In this document: positions 17,214-27,323 of the stretch, piece by piece
Position numbering within the stretch: position 1 is the first letter of the stretch
How the letters are laid out: every line of letters starts with the position of its first letter
Source of the DNA: Hyphomicrobiales bacterium
GTDB taxonomy: Bacteria > Pseudomonadota > Alphaproteobacteria > Rhizobiales > Aestuariivirgaceae
DNA length: 64,000 nucleotides
Reading direction: 5' to 3'
Assembly (NCBI GenBank): GCA_025359045.1
Contig: JANYHN010000063.1
Coordinates: 30,625-94,624 of the forward strand
Made by a program: the position numbers and the translations under genes
The notes under the pieces: model-generated
The model's database searches: none
Told to the model about the DNA's origin: nothing
What the model saw: the letters and a program-made list of their open reading frames with translations, nothing else

Positions 17214-17916
17214 GCAACTTCTCCTTGACCTGCCGCACCGCGTGGCATTGGGGCGGGACGATTTTTTAATTACTCCATCAAATGCCGCAGCTGTGGCTTT
17301 GATCGATCAATGGCCTAAATGGCCAGCTTATGGTGCAATCATTGAAGGGCCTGAAGGCTGCGGCAAGTCCCATCTGTTGGAAGTCTGGCGAAAGCGAAGT
17401 CAGGCGGCCATCACAGCAGCAACGCAAATTGATATTGAGGGAATTCCAAATCTATTAGCGACAGGTGCCGCTGCAATTGAGGACATCCATTTCAATGGTG
17501 TTGAAGAACGCAGCCTTTTCCATGCACTCAATTTGGCAAAGCAAGAGTCTAAGTTTTTGTTATTAACGTCGCGCTTTCCGTCAAAGCAACTGCGGTTCAA
17601 AATACCAGATTTGGCATCGCGCATCGAAGCTCTGCCAGCCGTTCAAATTTTATCACCCGACGATGCTTTGTTGCGTGGTGTTTTGGTGAAACTGTTTGCA
17701 GATTGCCAGATTTCTGTCGACGAAGGCCTGATCAACTATATCTTGATGCGGATGCCTCGTTCGCTGGGGGCTGCCCGTAATCTTGTGTCGGAAATAGACA
17801 AAACGGCCCTGACCGAAAGAGCCGAGGTCACCAAGCCTCTGGTCGCCAGAGTGATTGCAAAGTTTGAATCGTTAGATTTGTTTACTTCAAACGATAATAG
17901 TTTCACACAACTGTAA
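17197..17916 (+). CDS. hdaA: DnaA regulatory inactivator homologue
   Basis: HdaA works with the DNA polymerase sliding clamp to promote ATP hydrolysis on DnaA and so limit replication initiation. The 239-residue sequence starts with a clamp-binding motif (QLLLDLPH, residues 7-14). A Walker A loop follows in [10 protein letters not shown] (residues about 52-61), and helices of an AAA+ lid end the protein ([20 protein letters not shown]). The Walker B region is weak ([10 protein letters not shown]), as in other Hda proteins. It is short compared with DnaA because the origin-binding domain is absent. Its start lies within the perM-like gene, and ppk1 begins 43 bases after its stop. Confidence 0.88.
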   Translation: MQKKSEQLLLDLPHRVALGRDDFLITPSNAAAVALIDQWPKWPAYGAIIEGPEGCGKSHLLEVWRKRSQAAITAATQIDIEGIPNLLATGAAAIEDIHFNGVEERSLFHALNLAKQESKFLLLTSRFPSKQLRFKIPDLASRIEALPAVQILSPDDALLRGVLVKLFADCQISVDEGLINYILMRMPRSLGAARNLVSEIDKTALTERAEVTKPLVARVIAKFESLDLFTSNDNSFTQL

Positions 17917-17959
17917 AATATCACTATTATTGCCATCGGGTTTGAGAAGGACCCAATAC

Positions 17960-20116
17960 ATGAACGAACACTCCAAAGCACCAGATCTAATAGAAAGCCC
18001 AACACGATTCTTTAATCGTGAACTGTCTTGGCTTGAATTCAACATGAGAGTTTTGGAGGAGGCCAGAAATCCAGCGCATCCACTGTTGGAGCGCGTGCGA
18101 TTTCTGTCAATTTCCGGCAATAATCTTGATGAATTTTTCATGGTGCGGGTTGCGGGCTTGGTCGGTCAGCTTCGCGAACAAGTAATGGAAATAAGTCAAG
18201 ACGGTTTAAGTCCTGCCGAGCAGCTCGAAAAAATTCGAAAACGCGCTCAGGAATTGATGGCGGAGCAAGATCGCCGTTGGTTGCAATTGAAGGATGAACT
18301 GAAGCAAAACGGTATTTCTATCGTTGAGGAAAATGAACTCAACGCGGTCGATAGAGAATGGACTGACAATCGTTTCTTGGATAATATCTTGCCGATTGTA
18401 ACGCCGATTGCAATCGATCCCGCCCACCCGTTTCCTTTCATATTGAATCGCGGTTTCGTTATGGCAGTGCAGCTGCGCCGCAAGCGTGATGGCAATCAGA
18501 TGAAAGCGTTATTGCCAATCCCGTCTCAGCTGGAGCGTTTTGTTAGACTGCCGGGTGAAAAAGCCCGTTTTATGTTGTTAGAGAATATGCTCAGCATGTT
18601 TTTGCCGAGGCTGTTTCCGGGTTATGAAGTTGAAGGCAAGGGTCTTTTCCGAATCATTCGTGACAGTGATATCGATATTGAAGAAGAGGCCGAAGACTTA
18701 GTGCGTGTGTTTGAAACGGCACTTAAACTGCGCCGCCGTGGCGTTGTGATCCGTATGGAAGTTGACAGCGCTTGCCCTAATGATTTGCGTAACTTTATTG
18801 CCGCAGAATTAGACGTATCAGGCGAAGTGACTATTATGACGGAAGGTCTGGTAGGGTTTTCCGATACGTCACAGCTTATTTTGGATGAGCGCCCAGATTT
18901 AAAGTTTGCGCCTTATGTGGCGCGATTTCCCGAGCGGGTCCGCGATCATGGTGGCGATATCTTTGCGGCTATCAGACAGAAAGATTTCGTGGTTCATCAT
19001 CCTTATGAATCCTTCGATGTCGTCGTACAATTTATTCGGCAAGCTGCAAGCGACCCTGATGTGGTAGCCATTAAACAGACGCTCTACCGCACGTCACGTA
19101 ATTCTCCGGTTGTAGCGGCATTGGCAAAAGCTGCTGAGGCAGGCAAATCAGTTATCGCACTTGTCGAGCTGAAGGCGCGCTTTGACGAAGAGGCCAACAT
19201 TCAGTGGGCTCGCGATTTGGAGCGGGCCGGGGTGCAGGTTGTATTCGGCTTTATTGAACTTAAAACTCACGCCAAAGTCTCCATGGTGGTGCGCCGCGAA
19301 GGCGGCAACATGCGCAGCTATGTGCATTTTGGTACTGGTAACTATCATCCTATTACGGCCAAAGTTTATACCGATTTATCTTTCTTTACCTGTGACCCAG
19401 CATTGGCACGTGATGCAGCACGGTTGTTTAATTTTATTTCAGGCTATGCTCCGCCTGATGATTTGGAAAAGATTTCACTTTCGCCGATCAGTCTCAAGCC
19501 AACATTACTTAAGAATATTGAAGCAGAAATTGAACATTCAAAAGTGGGCAAGCCCGCAGAAATTTGGGTGAAATTAAATTCTTTGGTCGACCCTGAAATC
19601 ATCGATGCACTATATGAAGCCAGCCGTGCTGGTGTGAAAGTTGAATTGGTTGTGCGTGGCATATGCTGCCTGCGCTCTGGCGTTCCGGGGCTTTCCGAAA
19701 ATATTCGCGTAAAAAGTATCGTTGGCCGTTTCCTCGAACACTCACGCATCGTGTGCTTCGGCGCAGGCCACGGACTGCCGCATCCAAAGGCAAAAGTGTA
19801 TATTGGTTCAGCCGACTGGATGCCAAGAAACCTTCATAGACGTGTTGAAACATTGATCCCAATTGAGAACCCAACGGTACATGAGCAAATCCTCGACCAA
19901 ATCATGGTAGCAAATTTTCGTGACAATCAGCAAAGTTGGGATTTATTGCCTGACGGCACTTCTCTTCGCTATGTTCCGGCAAAGGACGAAGAATTATTCA
20001 ATGCGCACCAGTTTTTCATGGAAAATCCTTCACTCTCTGGACGTGGCAGTTCTTTGAGCGGTAAACTGCCGTCGGAACAATCAAGCACCAAGAAGAAAGC
20101 AGCCCGCCCCAAGTGA
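17960..20116 (+). CDS. ppk1: polyphosphate kinase 1
   Basis: PPK1 makes polyphosphate from ATP reversibly. The 718 residues cover all four PPK1 domains. The N-terminal domain starts [19 protein letters not shown]. The two phospholipase-D-like catalytic domains follow: VHFGTGNYH holds the histidine that becomes phosphorylated in this family, and [17 protein letters not shown] is in the last domain. The ATG at 17960 has GAGAAGGA 8 bases before it; a TTG at 17930 is less likely. The Lys-rich tail ([10 protein letters not shown]) is an extension. The stop overlaps the start of ppx (GTGA), so kinase and phosphatase are made together. Confidence 0.96.
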   Translation: MNEHSKAPDLIESPTRFFNRELSWLEFNMRVLEEARNPAHPLLERVRFLSISGNNLDEFFMVRVAGLVGQLREQVMEISQDGLSPAEQLEKIRKRAQELMAEQDRRWLQLKDELKQNGISIVEENELNAVDREWTDNRFLDNILPIVTPIAIDPAHPFPFILNRGFVMAVQLRRKRDGNQMKALLPIPSQLERFVRLPGEKARFMLLENMLSMFLPRLFPGYEVEGKGLFRIIRDSDIDIEEEAEDLVRVFETALKLRRRGVVIRMEVDSACPNDLRNFIAAELDVSGEVTIMTEGLVGFSDTSQLILDERPDLKFAPYVARFPERVRDHGGDIFAAIRQKDFVVHHPYESFDVVVQFIRQAASDPDVVAIKQTLYRTSRNSPVVAALAKAAEAGKSVIALVELKARFDEEANIQWARDLERAGVQVVFGFIELKTHAKVSMVVRREGGNMRSYVHFGTGNYHPITAKVYTDLSFFTCDPALARDAARLFNFISGYAPPDDLEKISLSPISLKPTLLKNIEAEIEHSKVGKPAEIWVKLNSLVDPEIIDALYEASRAGVKVELVVRGICCLRSGVPGLSENIRVKSIVGRFLEHSRIVCFGAGHGLPHPKAKVYIGSADWMPRNLHRRVETLIPIENPTVHEQILDQIMVANFRDNQQSWDLLPDGTSLRYVPAKDEELFNAHQFFMENPSLSGRGSSLSGKLPSEQSSTKKKAARPK

Positions 20117-21621
20117 AATGGTATGATGGTTTTAGAACAGTCCCTCCTAGCTACCGTCCAGTAGCTGTGGTCGATATTGGCTCGAACTCTGTGCGTCTGG
20201 TCGTCTATGATGGATTGCGCAGATCTCCTTCACCCATATTTAATGAGAAAATTCTATGCGGCCTCGGCAAGGGTGTTGCCATTACCGGACGGTTAAATGA
20301 AGCAGCCATTGCGCGAGCCTTGCAAGAACTAAGACGCTTCAGGACATTGGTAAAACAGATTGGCGTCAAGGAAATCTATGCCGTTGCAACCGCTGCTGCA
20401 CGCGAAGCCAAAAATGGCGCAGAGTTCATTGACCTCGCAGAGAAGGCATTGGGCGCTGGCATCAATGTTTTAACCGGAAAAGAAGAAGCGCGTTATGCGG
20501 CTTTGGGAGTTATTGCGGGTATACCAGAAGCAGATGGCATTGCCGGAGATTTGGGCGGCGGCTCGCTAGAGCTTGTTGATCTTCACGATGGAAAACTGCA
20601 CGACGGTATCACTTTGCCGATTGGCCCGCTGCGCTTGATAGATTTATCTGGTGGGTCAATCGAACGCGCCACCCACATTGTTGACGAGTATTTAGAGAAA
20701 GCGGAGATTTTAAAACATCTTCACGGCCGCAGCTTTTATGCCGTTGGTGGAACGTGGCGTAACCTCGCGCGTATTCATATGGCCCAGTCACAATATCCGC
20801 TTCACGTACTTCACCATTATATGATGACTGGCCAGCAAGCGGCAGCCATTTCTGATCTGGTTTCAGGCCTTACAACTTCGTCGTTAAAAGATGTGAAGGA
20901 CATGTCGAAGTCACGCGTCGAAACCATGCCGTTCGGCGCTTTGGTGCTCAACCGTTTGCTGCATTACGGCAAAGCCAAAGACGTGACAGTATCGGTTTAC
21001 GGCGTGCGAGAAGGACTTCTTTATTCAAAGCTGCCACGTCGTAAGATGCAATCTGATGCATTGCTTGCTTCGTGTTGGGATTACGCAAGGCGTTATGCGC
21101 GCTCGCCTGCCCATGAGCTCGAGCTTTGCGATTGGACAGATCAACTTTTTGGTAAAGGCAAGCTTGAGGAAAATGAGGAAGAGACTCGCTTGCGTTATGC
21201 CTCTTGTCTTTTGGCCGATATTGGTTGGCGCGCCCACCCGGACTATCGCGCCGATCGTTCACTCGGGATGATTTCGCAAGCTGCTTTTGTTGGGGTCGAT
21301 CATCCAGGCCGCGTATTTTTGGCGCTAACGGTGTTCTATCGTTATGAAGGCGAAACGATGAAAGACGACCTGACAAGGTTGCTTGATGAGCGCCATATTG
21401 AGCGGGCTCATTTACTGAGTTCAATTTTTCGTTTGGCCTATATCTTGTCAGCAGCCATGCCTGGAATGTTGCCGAAAATCGGTTTGAAGTTGGGTGAAAA
21501 CAAAACTTTGCAATTAACGATCCCCAAGAAGATCAAGGATCTGATGGGCGAGCGCGTCGAGAAACGTCTTGCAGGCTTGGCGTTCGAAATTGGACGGACG
21601 CCAAAAGTGCTGATTGAGTAA
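20113..21621 (+). CDS. ppx: exopolyphosphatase / pppGpp phosphohydrolase
   Basis: This 502-residue protein belongs to the Ppx/GppA family of the sugar-kinase/actin fold. It shows phosphate 1 ([16 protein letters not shown]), the [15 protein letters not shown] region and the phosphate 2 motif [11 protein letters not shown]. The C-terminal half is an HD-like helical region ([17 protein letters not shown]). Members remove terminal phosphates from polyphosphate and may act on pppGpp. The GTG start overlaps the ppk1 stop by 4 bases, which links the opposing activities. It converges with the following membrane-protein gene without any gap: stop codons abut at 21621/21622. Confidence 0.93.
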   Translation: MKWYDGFRTVPPSYRPVAVVDIGSNSVRLVVYDGLRRSPSPIFNEKILCGLGKGVAITGRLNEAAIARALQELRRFRTLVKQIGVKEIYAVATAAAREAKNGAEFIDLAEKALGAGINVLTGKEEARYAALGVIAGIPEADGIAGDLGGGSLELVDLHDGKLHDGITLPIGPLRLIDLSGGSIERATHIVDEYLEKAEILKHLHGRSFYAVGGTWRNLARIHMAQSQYPLHVLHHYMMTGQQAAAISDLVSGLTTSSLKDVKDMSKSRVETMPFGALVLNRLLHYGKAKDVTVSVYGVREGLLYSKLPRRKMQSDALLASCWDYARRYARSPAHELELCDWTDQLFGKGKLEENEEETRLRYASCLLADIGWRAHPDYRADRSLGMISQAAFVGVDHPGRVFLALTVFYRYEGETMKDDLTRLLDERHIERAHLLSSIFRLAYILSAAMPGMLPKIGLKLGENKTLQLTIPKKIKDLMGERVEKRLAGLAFEIGRTPKVLIE

Positions 21622-23088
21622 TTAAGCAACAGGCTTTGTGTAGATCATCGTTTTATCATCGCTATAAGCTTTCTTCCATCCCATCTGCTCGAGATAACCG
21701 TTACGGAGATCATCGACAGGTAGAAGCGTCCATGTAATTTGGTGTTTTTCAATTAAATCTTTGAAAAGCTTTGCACCATCGTGCTTTCCTGAGTTGATGT
21801 ATTCGGGGAAAAAGTCACCGGTGAAAAGTTGCTCCGCACGGCCATCGACAAATGTCTTGATGCCGTGGAATATCAGGCTTCCACCATAGCGATATTCATT
21901 GAACACATTGCCTTCCAGATGATTGGCAACGGCAAAAGCTATCGGCCGTTCAGCTGCTGTATCTTCCGGTGGTGCTGGCATTTTGGTTTGCAGGAACAAA
22001 AAGCCCGCGATCACCGTCCCCACACTGATCAAAGCGGCCAAAGGTATGAATCGTTTTGAAGCAAAGCGTTCCAATACATCACGCGGGCGGCCCAACCACT
22101 TTGTAAGCGACACCTCGGGAAAACGTTCGGCAATATGAGGTGCTACAACAATTGGAAGTAGCAGGAAGAAGATATAGACAAATCTCACATGGGTTAACAT
22201 CATGTGCAGCATAAATACGATGAACAGTGTTTTGGCCCAACCGAGTTTCAACCGTACGCCGATCAAAGCGGCAATTGCAGCGAGGGTGAAATATTCGATC
22301 AAGAAATCATCTTGCGAATTAAGCGGCATCCATTCCACGATATAAGCCATAGCTTTGTTGGTGGCCATCATCGTGGCACCAATGCGAATGGGTTCATAAC
22401 CATAAGGGTGAACCATTGCGGCGAGAGGGCAAAGTACCAAGAAAACGCACCACTTGATGAGAAGCGGTTTGTCAGTGAAGCGAATATTTTCGAGTAGATG
22501 CAAAAATGCAAAGCCAGCAATCACGAAGCTGAGTGTGAAGCTGCCATGAAGGTTCGCCCAGAGTGCGACCAATCCCAAAAGCCAAAACTGTGGAGCTTGT
22601 TTTGCTTCGGCGGCGCGAAATAGGCGTGCCGTGAAATATGCTGCAATCGGCATGGTGAATACATGGGGACGGGCAAGAACGACGGGGCTTAACATAATGG
22701 TTAAAAATATGGCTGAAAAACCAGCCATTGTGGGTTGCAGAAATTGGGCAAGTTGACGATAGAGCAAAAGTACAGCCCAAACGGACACGACAGACGTTGC
22801 GATCAGCACACCGTTCCATCCTCCAAATCTATAGGACAGGGCGAGCAGGACTTCTGATAACCATTCTTTGGACACAAAAGGCTTGCCAGCAAAGCTGTGA
22901 GAATAAGTATCGACCGTAGGCAGATGGCCAGATGAGATAATGTCGCTTCCCAATTTAACATGCCAGAATGTATCTGGATCACCCAACACCCGCGCATAAT
23001 CAATCATATAGGTTCTGCCAATAAGGACGAATATCAACATTCCCAGAAGGATGGCAAATCGGTAGGCGTGGGTGGAAGTTTCAGGCAT
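21622..23088 (-). CDS. polytopic membrane protein, GT-C glycosyltransferase-like
   Basis: The 488-residue protein has a first membrane helix (FAILLGMLIFVLIG), then a loop with acidic and aromatic residues (GDPDTFWHVKLGSDI and KEWLSEVLL), then about nine more hydrophobic helices, and a C-terminal soluble part of about 110 residues that includes VFNEYRYGGSLIFHG. The acidic first loop followed by many helices is the plan of GT-C enzymes, which take sugars from lipid carriers outside the inner membrane. A specific reaction cannot be given. It sits alone between ppx and rnd, where Hyphomicrobiales genomes often have only housekeeping genes. Confidence 0.7.
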   Translation of the reverse strand: MPETSTHAYRFAILLGMLIFVLIGRTYMIDYARVLGDPDTFWHVKLGSDIISSGHLPTVDTYSHSFAGKPFVSKEWLSEVLLALSYRFGGWNGVLIATSVVSVWAVLLLYRQLAQFLQPTMAGFSAIFLTIMLSPVVLARPHVFTMPIAAYFTARLFRAAEAKQAPQFWLLGLVALWANLHGSFTLSFVIAGFAFLHLLENIRFTDKPLLIKWCVFLVLCPLAAMVHPYGYEPIRIGATMMATNKAMAYIVEWMPLNSQDDFLIEYFTLAAIAALIGVRLKLGWAKTLFIVFMLHMMLTHVRFVYIFFLLLPIVVAPHIAERFPEVSLTKWLGRPRDVLERFASKRFIPLAALISVGTVIAGFLFLQTKMPAPPEDTAAERPIAFAVANHLEGNVFNEYRYGGSLIFHGIKTFVDGRAEQLFTGDFFPEYINSGKHDGAKLFKDLIEKHQITWTLLPVDDLRNGYLEQMGWKKAYSDDKTMIYTKPVA

Positions 23089-23148
23089 TCAAGTCCCCAA
23101 AAAGAATTCGATTGGGATGACTTCTCGCAGATAGGGTTTAACTGGGCC

Positions 23149-24342
23149 TTAACCGCGCCTGATTAATACAGCTCGGCCATTTTCCATGCCGATACAGGCT
23201 TTGCCGTGCTTAATATCGAGCGCCATGTTTCCGAACACTTCGCGCCGCCAACCGTGAAGCAAAGGCACATTGGCATTGTCATCTATGGCAACAGCATCAA
23301 TTTCAGAGGCGCTTGCTAAAAGCTTTGGAGCAACGTTTTCAGTTTCACAGGCAACCTTAAGTGCGAGCTTCAGCACTTCTGCGGCGGCTTGTTGTGCGGC
23401 TGACATTTCATCACCACGACCTTTAAAGTCTGGTATGCTTTTAGGATCACGCGCCAAGCCATGAGCCACAGCCTTGAGGATGGCTGCTCCCATTGATGAA
23501 TTGGCAGTACCTTTTGACACAAGGCGAAGTTCATTAATTGATTCAGGCTTTTGCGGCATTTGAATCGCAATTTCTGCCAATGCTTCATCTTTCAAGATGC
23601 GCCCTCGCGGAACATTTCGCGATTGTGCCTCACGCTCACGCCACGCTGCAATCGACATCAACACACCGAACTGCTTCTTATTTTGTATACGCGCTTTGAT
23701 GCGCTTGTAGCTTTCTTCTGGCTCCACGCGGTAAGTTTCCGGTGAAGTGAGCGTTTCAATCTCATCGTCCAACCAACCTTCGCGGCCAGTCTCGTGAAGC
23801 ATGGCTTGTAGCTTTTCATAAACCACACGCAAATGTGTTACGTCTGAAACCGCATAGAGAGCTTGTTTTGAAGTGAGCGGCCTGCGCGACCAGTCTGTAA
23901 ACTGCGAAGACTTATCAATCGAAGCGCCCACCAGTTTGCGAACAATCGCTTCATATCCCACTTGATCACCAAAACCACAAACCATGGCAGCGATTTGCGT
24001 GTCAATGACTGGCGTGGGTACCGCACCCGAAAGTTGGATCAGAATTTCAAAATCCTGCCGCGCGGCGTGGAAGACTTTCAGGACTTGCGGGTTGGCCATC
24101 AGTTCGAAGAATGGAGCAAGGTCAATACCCTGTGCCATAGGATCAATCAAAACCGCTTCATCTGCGCCTGCAATTTGAATGAGGCACAGCTTCGGATAAT
24201 AAGTTGTTTCGCGCAAAAATTCCGTGTCGACCGTGATGAATTTTTCCGACGCCATGCGATGGCAAAACGCGGCGAGGTCTTGCGTGGTTTCAAGTGTGAC
24301 CACGGTATGCGGGGCAGGGGTGCTTACATCTACTTTTAACAT
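23149..24342 (-). CDS. rnd: ribonuclease D
   Basis: RNase D is a 3'-5' exonuclease acting on tRNA precursors and structured RNA. The 397-residue product has the DEDD motifs: TVDTEFLRE (ExoI), a later VFHAARQDFEIL (ExoII) and YAVSDVTHLRVVYEKL (ExoIII). A helical HRDC domain follows (starting about residue 215, REREAQSRNVPRGRILKDE). The length is usual. The ATG overlaps the last base of the purB stop (TAATG). The downstream gene on this strand begins 60 bases on. Confidence 0.94.
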   Translation of the reverse strand: MLKVDVSTPAPHTVVTLETTQDLAAFCHRMASEKFITVDTEFLRETTYYPKLCLIQIAGADEAVLIDPMAQGIDLAPFFELMANPQVLKVFHAARQDFEILIQLSGAVPTPVIDTQIAAMVCGFGDQVGYEAIVRKLVGASIDKSSQFTDWSRRPLTSKQALYAVSDVTHLRVVYEKLQAMLHETGREGWLDDEIETLTSPETYRVEPEESYKRIKARIQNKKQFGVLMSIAAWREREAQSRNVPRGRILKDEALAEIAIQMPQKPESINELRLVSKGTANSSMGAAILKAVAHGLARDPKSIPDFKGRGDEMSAAQQAAAEVLKLALKVACETENVAPKLLASASEIDAVAIDDNANVPLLHGWRREVFGNMALDIKHGKACIGMENGRAVLIRRG

Positions 24343-25643
24343 TATGCGAACACCCTGTTGAAAATCGTATCAACATGCTTGGTATGATAGCCAAGATCAA
24401 ACAAGGCTTCGAGTTCACTTGGTTTCATGACGGCGCTCACTTCCTCATCAGCCTTTAGCAGATCAAGGAAATTGCCTTCCCCACGCCACACGGGCATAGC
24501 ATTGCGCTGCACGGCGGAATAACTATCTTCACGGCTCATGCCTTTTTGCGTGAGGGCTAACAGAATGCGTTGCGAGTGAATAAGGCCGCCGAGGCGGTCT
24601 AAATTCTTCTGCATGTTTTCAGGATAAACCAGCAGCTTGTCGATCACGCCTGCAAGACGCTTCAAAGCGAAGTCTAAATGCACAGTAGCATCAGGCCCAA
24701 TGCCGCGCTCAACGGATGAATGTGAAATATCACGCTCATGCCACAGCGCCACGTTTTCCATGGCTGGGGTGACAGCAGAGCGAACGAGCCGCGCAAGGCC
24801 GGTTAGGTTTTCTGTGAGCACCGGATTGCGTTTATGCGGCATAGCCGACGAACCTTTTTGGCCAGGTGAGAAATACTCCTCAACTTCCAGCACTTCAGTG
24901 CGCTGCAAATGGCGGATTTCTGTGGCGAGGCGTTCTATCGAACTTGCGACTACGCCAAGCACGGCAAAGAACATCGCATGACGATCTCGCGGGATAACTT
25001 GAGTTGAGACAGGTTCAGCGCTGAGGCCAAGCTTGTCAGCAACATGTTCTTCAACGGATGGGTCAATATTGGCAAATGTGCCAACAGCACCCGAGATGGC
25101 GCAAGTGGCCACGTCTCTACGCGCGACGACAAGTCTTTCGCGAGAACGTTCGAATTCGGCATAAGCAAAAGCCATTTTCAAACCGAAAGTGACGGGCTCG
25201 GCATGAATACCATGGCTGCGGCCGATGCAGACGGAATATTTGTGTTCGATCGCGCGCTTTTTGAGGGCAGCCAGTAATTCATCAATATCGGAGATCAAGA
25301 GATCAGCGGCGCGAGTGAGTTGGATGTTGAAGCATGTGTCCAACACGTCTGATGATGTCATGCCTTGATGTACGAACCGGGCTTCGGGGCCAACAATTTC
25401 CGATAGATGTGTGAGGAAGGCGATCACGTCATGTTTGGTGACGGCTTCGATTTCGTCAATACGTGCCACGTCAAATTTTGCGTCGCGGCCTTTTTCCCAG
25501 ATTTTGGCAGCGGCTTCCTTTGGAATGGTCCCCATCTCTGCCATACGGTCTGCTGCATGGGCCTCGATGTCGAACCAGATTTTGAAGCGTGTCTCAGGCG
25601 ACCAGATGTCAGCCATTTGTTTGCGGGAGTAACGAGGGATCAT
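24342..25643 (-). CDS. purB: adenylosuccinate lyase
   Basis: PurB splits SAICAR and adenylosuccinate, releasing fumarate, in purine synthesis. The 433 residues match the short bacterial form. The fumarase/aspartase signature GSSAMPHKRNP holds the flexible catalytic loop. Other diagnostic pieces are MIPRYSRKQMADIWS at the start, HQGMTSSDVLDT, and GRSHGIHAEPVTFGLK with the catalytic histidine. Its stop codon shares a base with the start of rnd, so the two are co-translated. Upstream, a 169-base spacer with a strong inverted repeat divides it from the RAM-domain gene. Confidence 0.97.
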   Translation of the reverse strand: MIPRYSRKQMADIWSPETRFKIWFDIEAHAADRMAEMGTIPKEAAAKIWEKGRDAKFDVARIDEIEAVTKHDVIAFLTHLSEIVGPEARFVHQGMTSSDVLDTCFNIQLTRAADLLISDIDELLAALKKRAIEHKYSVCIGRSHGIHAEPVTFGLKMAFAYAEFERSRERLVVARRDVATCAISGAVGTFANIDPSVEEHVADKLGLSAEPVSTQVIPRDRHAMFFAVLGVVASSIERLATEIRHLQRTEVLEVEEYFSPGQKGSSAMPHKRNPVLTENLTGLARLVRSAVTPAMENVALWHERDISHSSVERGIGPDATVHLDFALKRLAGVIDKLLVYPENMQKNLDRLGGLIHSQRILLALTQKGMSREDSYSAVQRNAMPVWRGEGNFLDLLKADEEVSAVMKPSELEALFDLGYHTKHVDTIFNRVFA

Positions 25644-25782
25644 GAAGGGCCTTAAAAATTAAACTTGCCCCATGTAACAAATAATAGACAGGGTTGCGAG
25701 TCTTGTTCGGCAGATCAACCAGAACTTTGACAGAATCGTCAAAGCTTAGAAAAGTTGATCGAAAATTGGAGCTTAGGGCGAT

Positions 25783-25809
25783 TTTGACTTTTCCGTGAAA
25801 AGTCAAAAC
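25783..25809 (-). terminator. perfect 11-bp inverted repeat after the RAM-domain gene
   Basis: TTTTGACTTTT (25783-25793) pairs with AAAAGTCAAAA (25799-25809) across a five-base loop. It begins three bases beyond the stop of the RAM-domain gene and ends the liv-associated gene cluster. The stem is A/T-rich and is not followed by a run of T, so it could also be a protein-binding dyad. Confidence 0.5.
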
Positions 25810-25812
25810 GCT

Positions 25813-26049
25813 CTAAAAAGCCTTAAACGTAACAATTGTAAAAGTGTCACGGATTCCGGCAATCGTCTGCACTTTTTGGGCCACGAAATGGCCGATGTCT
25901 TCATTGTCTTGCAGATAGAACTTCACCAGCAAATCAAATTCCCCAGCTGTCGAAAAAATCTCCGAGGCGATTTCTTTGTCGGCGATGGCGGTAGCAACGA
26001 GGTAGGATTGGCCAAGTTCACATTTTATCTGGACATAGAAAGCGCGCAT
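25813..26049 (-). CDS. stand-alone RAM (Lrp/AsnC ligand-binding) domain protein
   Basis: The 78-residue protein is the effector-binding half of an Lrp/AsnC regulator with no DNA-binding helix. It reads as the beta-alpha-beta-beta-alpha-beta RAM fold: MRAFYVQIKCELGQ, a helix with ATAIADKEIASEIFST, then AGEFDLLVKFYLQD and the end GIRDTFTIVTF. Such proteins form oligomers that bind amino acids and can act alone or by joining full Lrp proteins. It lies just after a branched-chain amino-acid binding protein gene, so sensing of the imported amino acid is a reasonable inference. The ATG at 26049 is chosen; a GTG at 26058 is possible. Confidence 0.83.
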   Translation of the reverse strand: MRAFYVQIKCELGQSYLVATAIADKEIASEIFSTAGEFDLLVKFYLQDNEDIGHFVAQKVQTIAGIRDTFTIVTFKAF

Positions 26050-26058
26050 AAATTTCAC

Positions 26059-27246
26059 TCAATTGTTGGAAGTCTCGGCGGTATAAACGCCTTGGCTCCA
26101 TCTATACCACACAAAGCGCGGTGGCTGCACCTCGCCATTTGCATCAAAAGCCAGCGGCCCCAAAACAGTTTCATTGGTTTTTCCAGAGCGCAGATATTCA
26201 GCAATGCCTTTGCCATTATGAGCGCCCGTCTGCACTGCAGCTGAAGCATAGAGCTTAACTGCGGCAAAGCTGGGCAGTGTTGCGCCGTCCGCGCTGAAGC
26301 CAGCAATTTTTAATGATTCTATCGCTTGCTTCGCTTGGCGTGCCGATTGTGGATCGGTTGCGAATGTAGCACGTGTGTCTTCGCCAGCCTCCTTAGCATT
26401 GGCCCAGAATTGATCAGCCAACAGACTGTCGGAGCCATAGAATTCAATAGGTAAACCTTGGCTTTTCAGGGCAGCAGCAATGTTTCCAGCGTCTGATGCC
26501 GAGCAAGCAAAGTAAACCGTATCCACGCCATGGAGTTGCAAATCTGTCACGAGGGTTGAGAAGTCTTTAGTATCTGGTTTTATCGTCAGAGCCATTGGGG
26601 ACTTGCCATAAGCTGTTGTGAAGCGACCTGCGATTGCCTTGCTTGCGGCACTGCCATCATTGATGACTGCGACGATTGATTCTGGTGTCGTCTGTTTAAT
26701 TCGGCTGGCTGCCAGATCGGCTTGGGCATCATCGCGAGAAGCAAGACGCACCACATTCCAACCGGCACCTTCGGCGATCAAAGGTAGACTAGCGGACGGG
26801 CTGATCATTGGGATGTTAGCCGCTTCATAAATCTTGCCAGCAATCAAAGCTGCATTGGAACAGAAATGGCCGATCACCACGGAAGCGCCATTGCTAACAA
26901 ATGTTTTGGCTAACTCTTCGGCTTTTCGGTTATCGCAGCCGTCATCTCCCAGATCAAGTCTAAGCTGTTCGCCGGAGATGCCACCCTTGGAATTGATCTC
27001 GTCAATAGCAGCTTGCGCTCCATGAACCATCTGCTCGCCAAAAATTGCATATTGGCCGCTCATGGGGCCAGCAACGCCGATGGTAATATCGGCGTGGGCA
27101 GGGGAAGAAGCTAACGAGACAAACCCCCACATCATCATTCCCGTAAACGCGGGAAGCCAACTTAATGACCAGCGACATAACCTAAGAAAGTTAGCTTCCT
27201 GCCTTCGCGCCAATGACGAACTCTTTTCTGGTTTGTTCGAACTCAT
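26059..27246 (-). CDS. branched-chain amino-acid ABC transporter binding protein, second paralogue
   Basis: The 395-residue protein has a long signal region (a charged start of about 25 residues, then LPAFTGMMMWGFVSLASSPAHA) followed by a type 1 periplasmic binding fold: DITIGVAGPMSGQYAIFGEQM, DEINSKGGISGEQL and GHFCSNAALIAGKIYE. It is collinear with the LivJ-like protein next to it but clearly diverged, including a shorter C-terminus. It probably delivers another ligand to the same LivHMGF channel. A strong terminator separates it from livJ, so it should be expressed at a lower level or from its own promoter. The start has GGAGATGG in front. Confidence 0.9.
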   Translation of the reverse strand: MSSNKPEKSSSLARRQEANFLRLCRWSLSWLPAFTGMMMWGFVSLASSPAHADITIGVAGPMSGQYAIFGEQMVHGAQAAIDEINSKGGISGEQLRLDLGDDGCDNRKAEELAKTFVSNGASVVIGHFCSNAALIAGKIYEAANIPMISPSASLPLIAEGAGWNVVRLASRDDAQADLAASRIKQTTPESIVAVINDGSAASKAIAGRFTTAYGKSPMALTIKPDTKDFSTLVTDLQLHGVDTVYFACSASDAGNIAAALKSQGLPIEFYGSDSLLADQFWANAKEAGEDTRATFATDPQSARQAKQAIESLKIAGFSADGATLPSFAAVKLYASAAVQTGAHNGKGIAEYLRSGKTNETVLGPLAFDANGEVQPPRFVWYRWSQGVYTAETSNN

Positions 27247-27264
27247 CTCACGTGACCATCTCCA

Positions 27265-27303
27265 AAATAAAAAAAGCCTCGCGTGATGTTACTCACGCGA
27301 GGC
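27265..27303 (-). terminator. Rho-independent terminator after livJ
   Basis: On the minus strand GCCTCGCGTGA pairs with TCACGCGAGGC (27276-27286 with 27293-27303, six-base loop) and is followed by a long T-rich tract (27265-27275). This is a strong intrinsic terminator placed 20 bases after the livJ stop and before the second binding protein. Confidence 0.9.
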
Positions 27304-27323
27304 CCGTTCAAGCAAGCCGAAGC

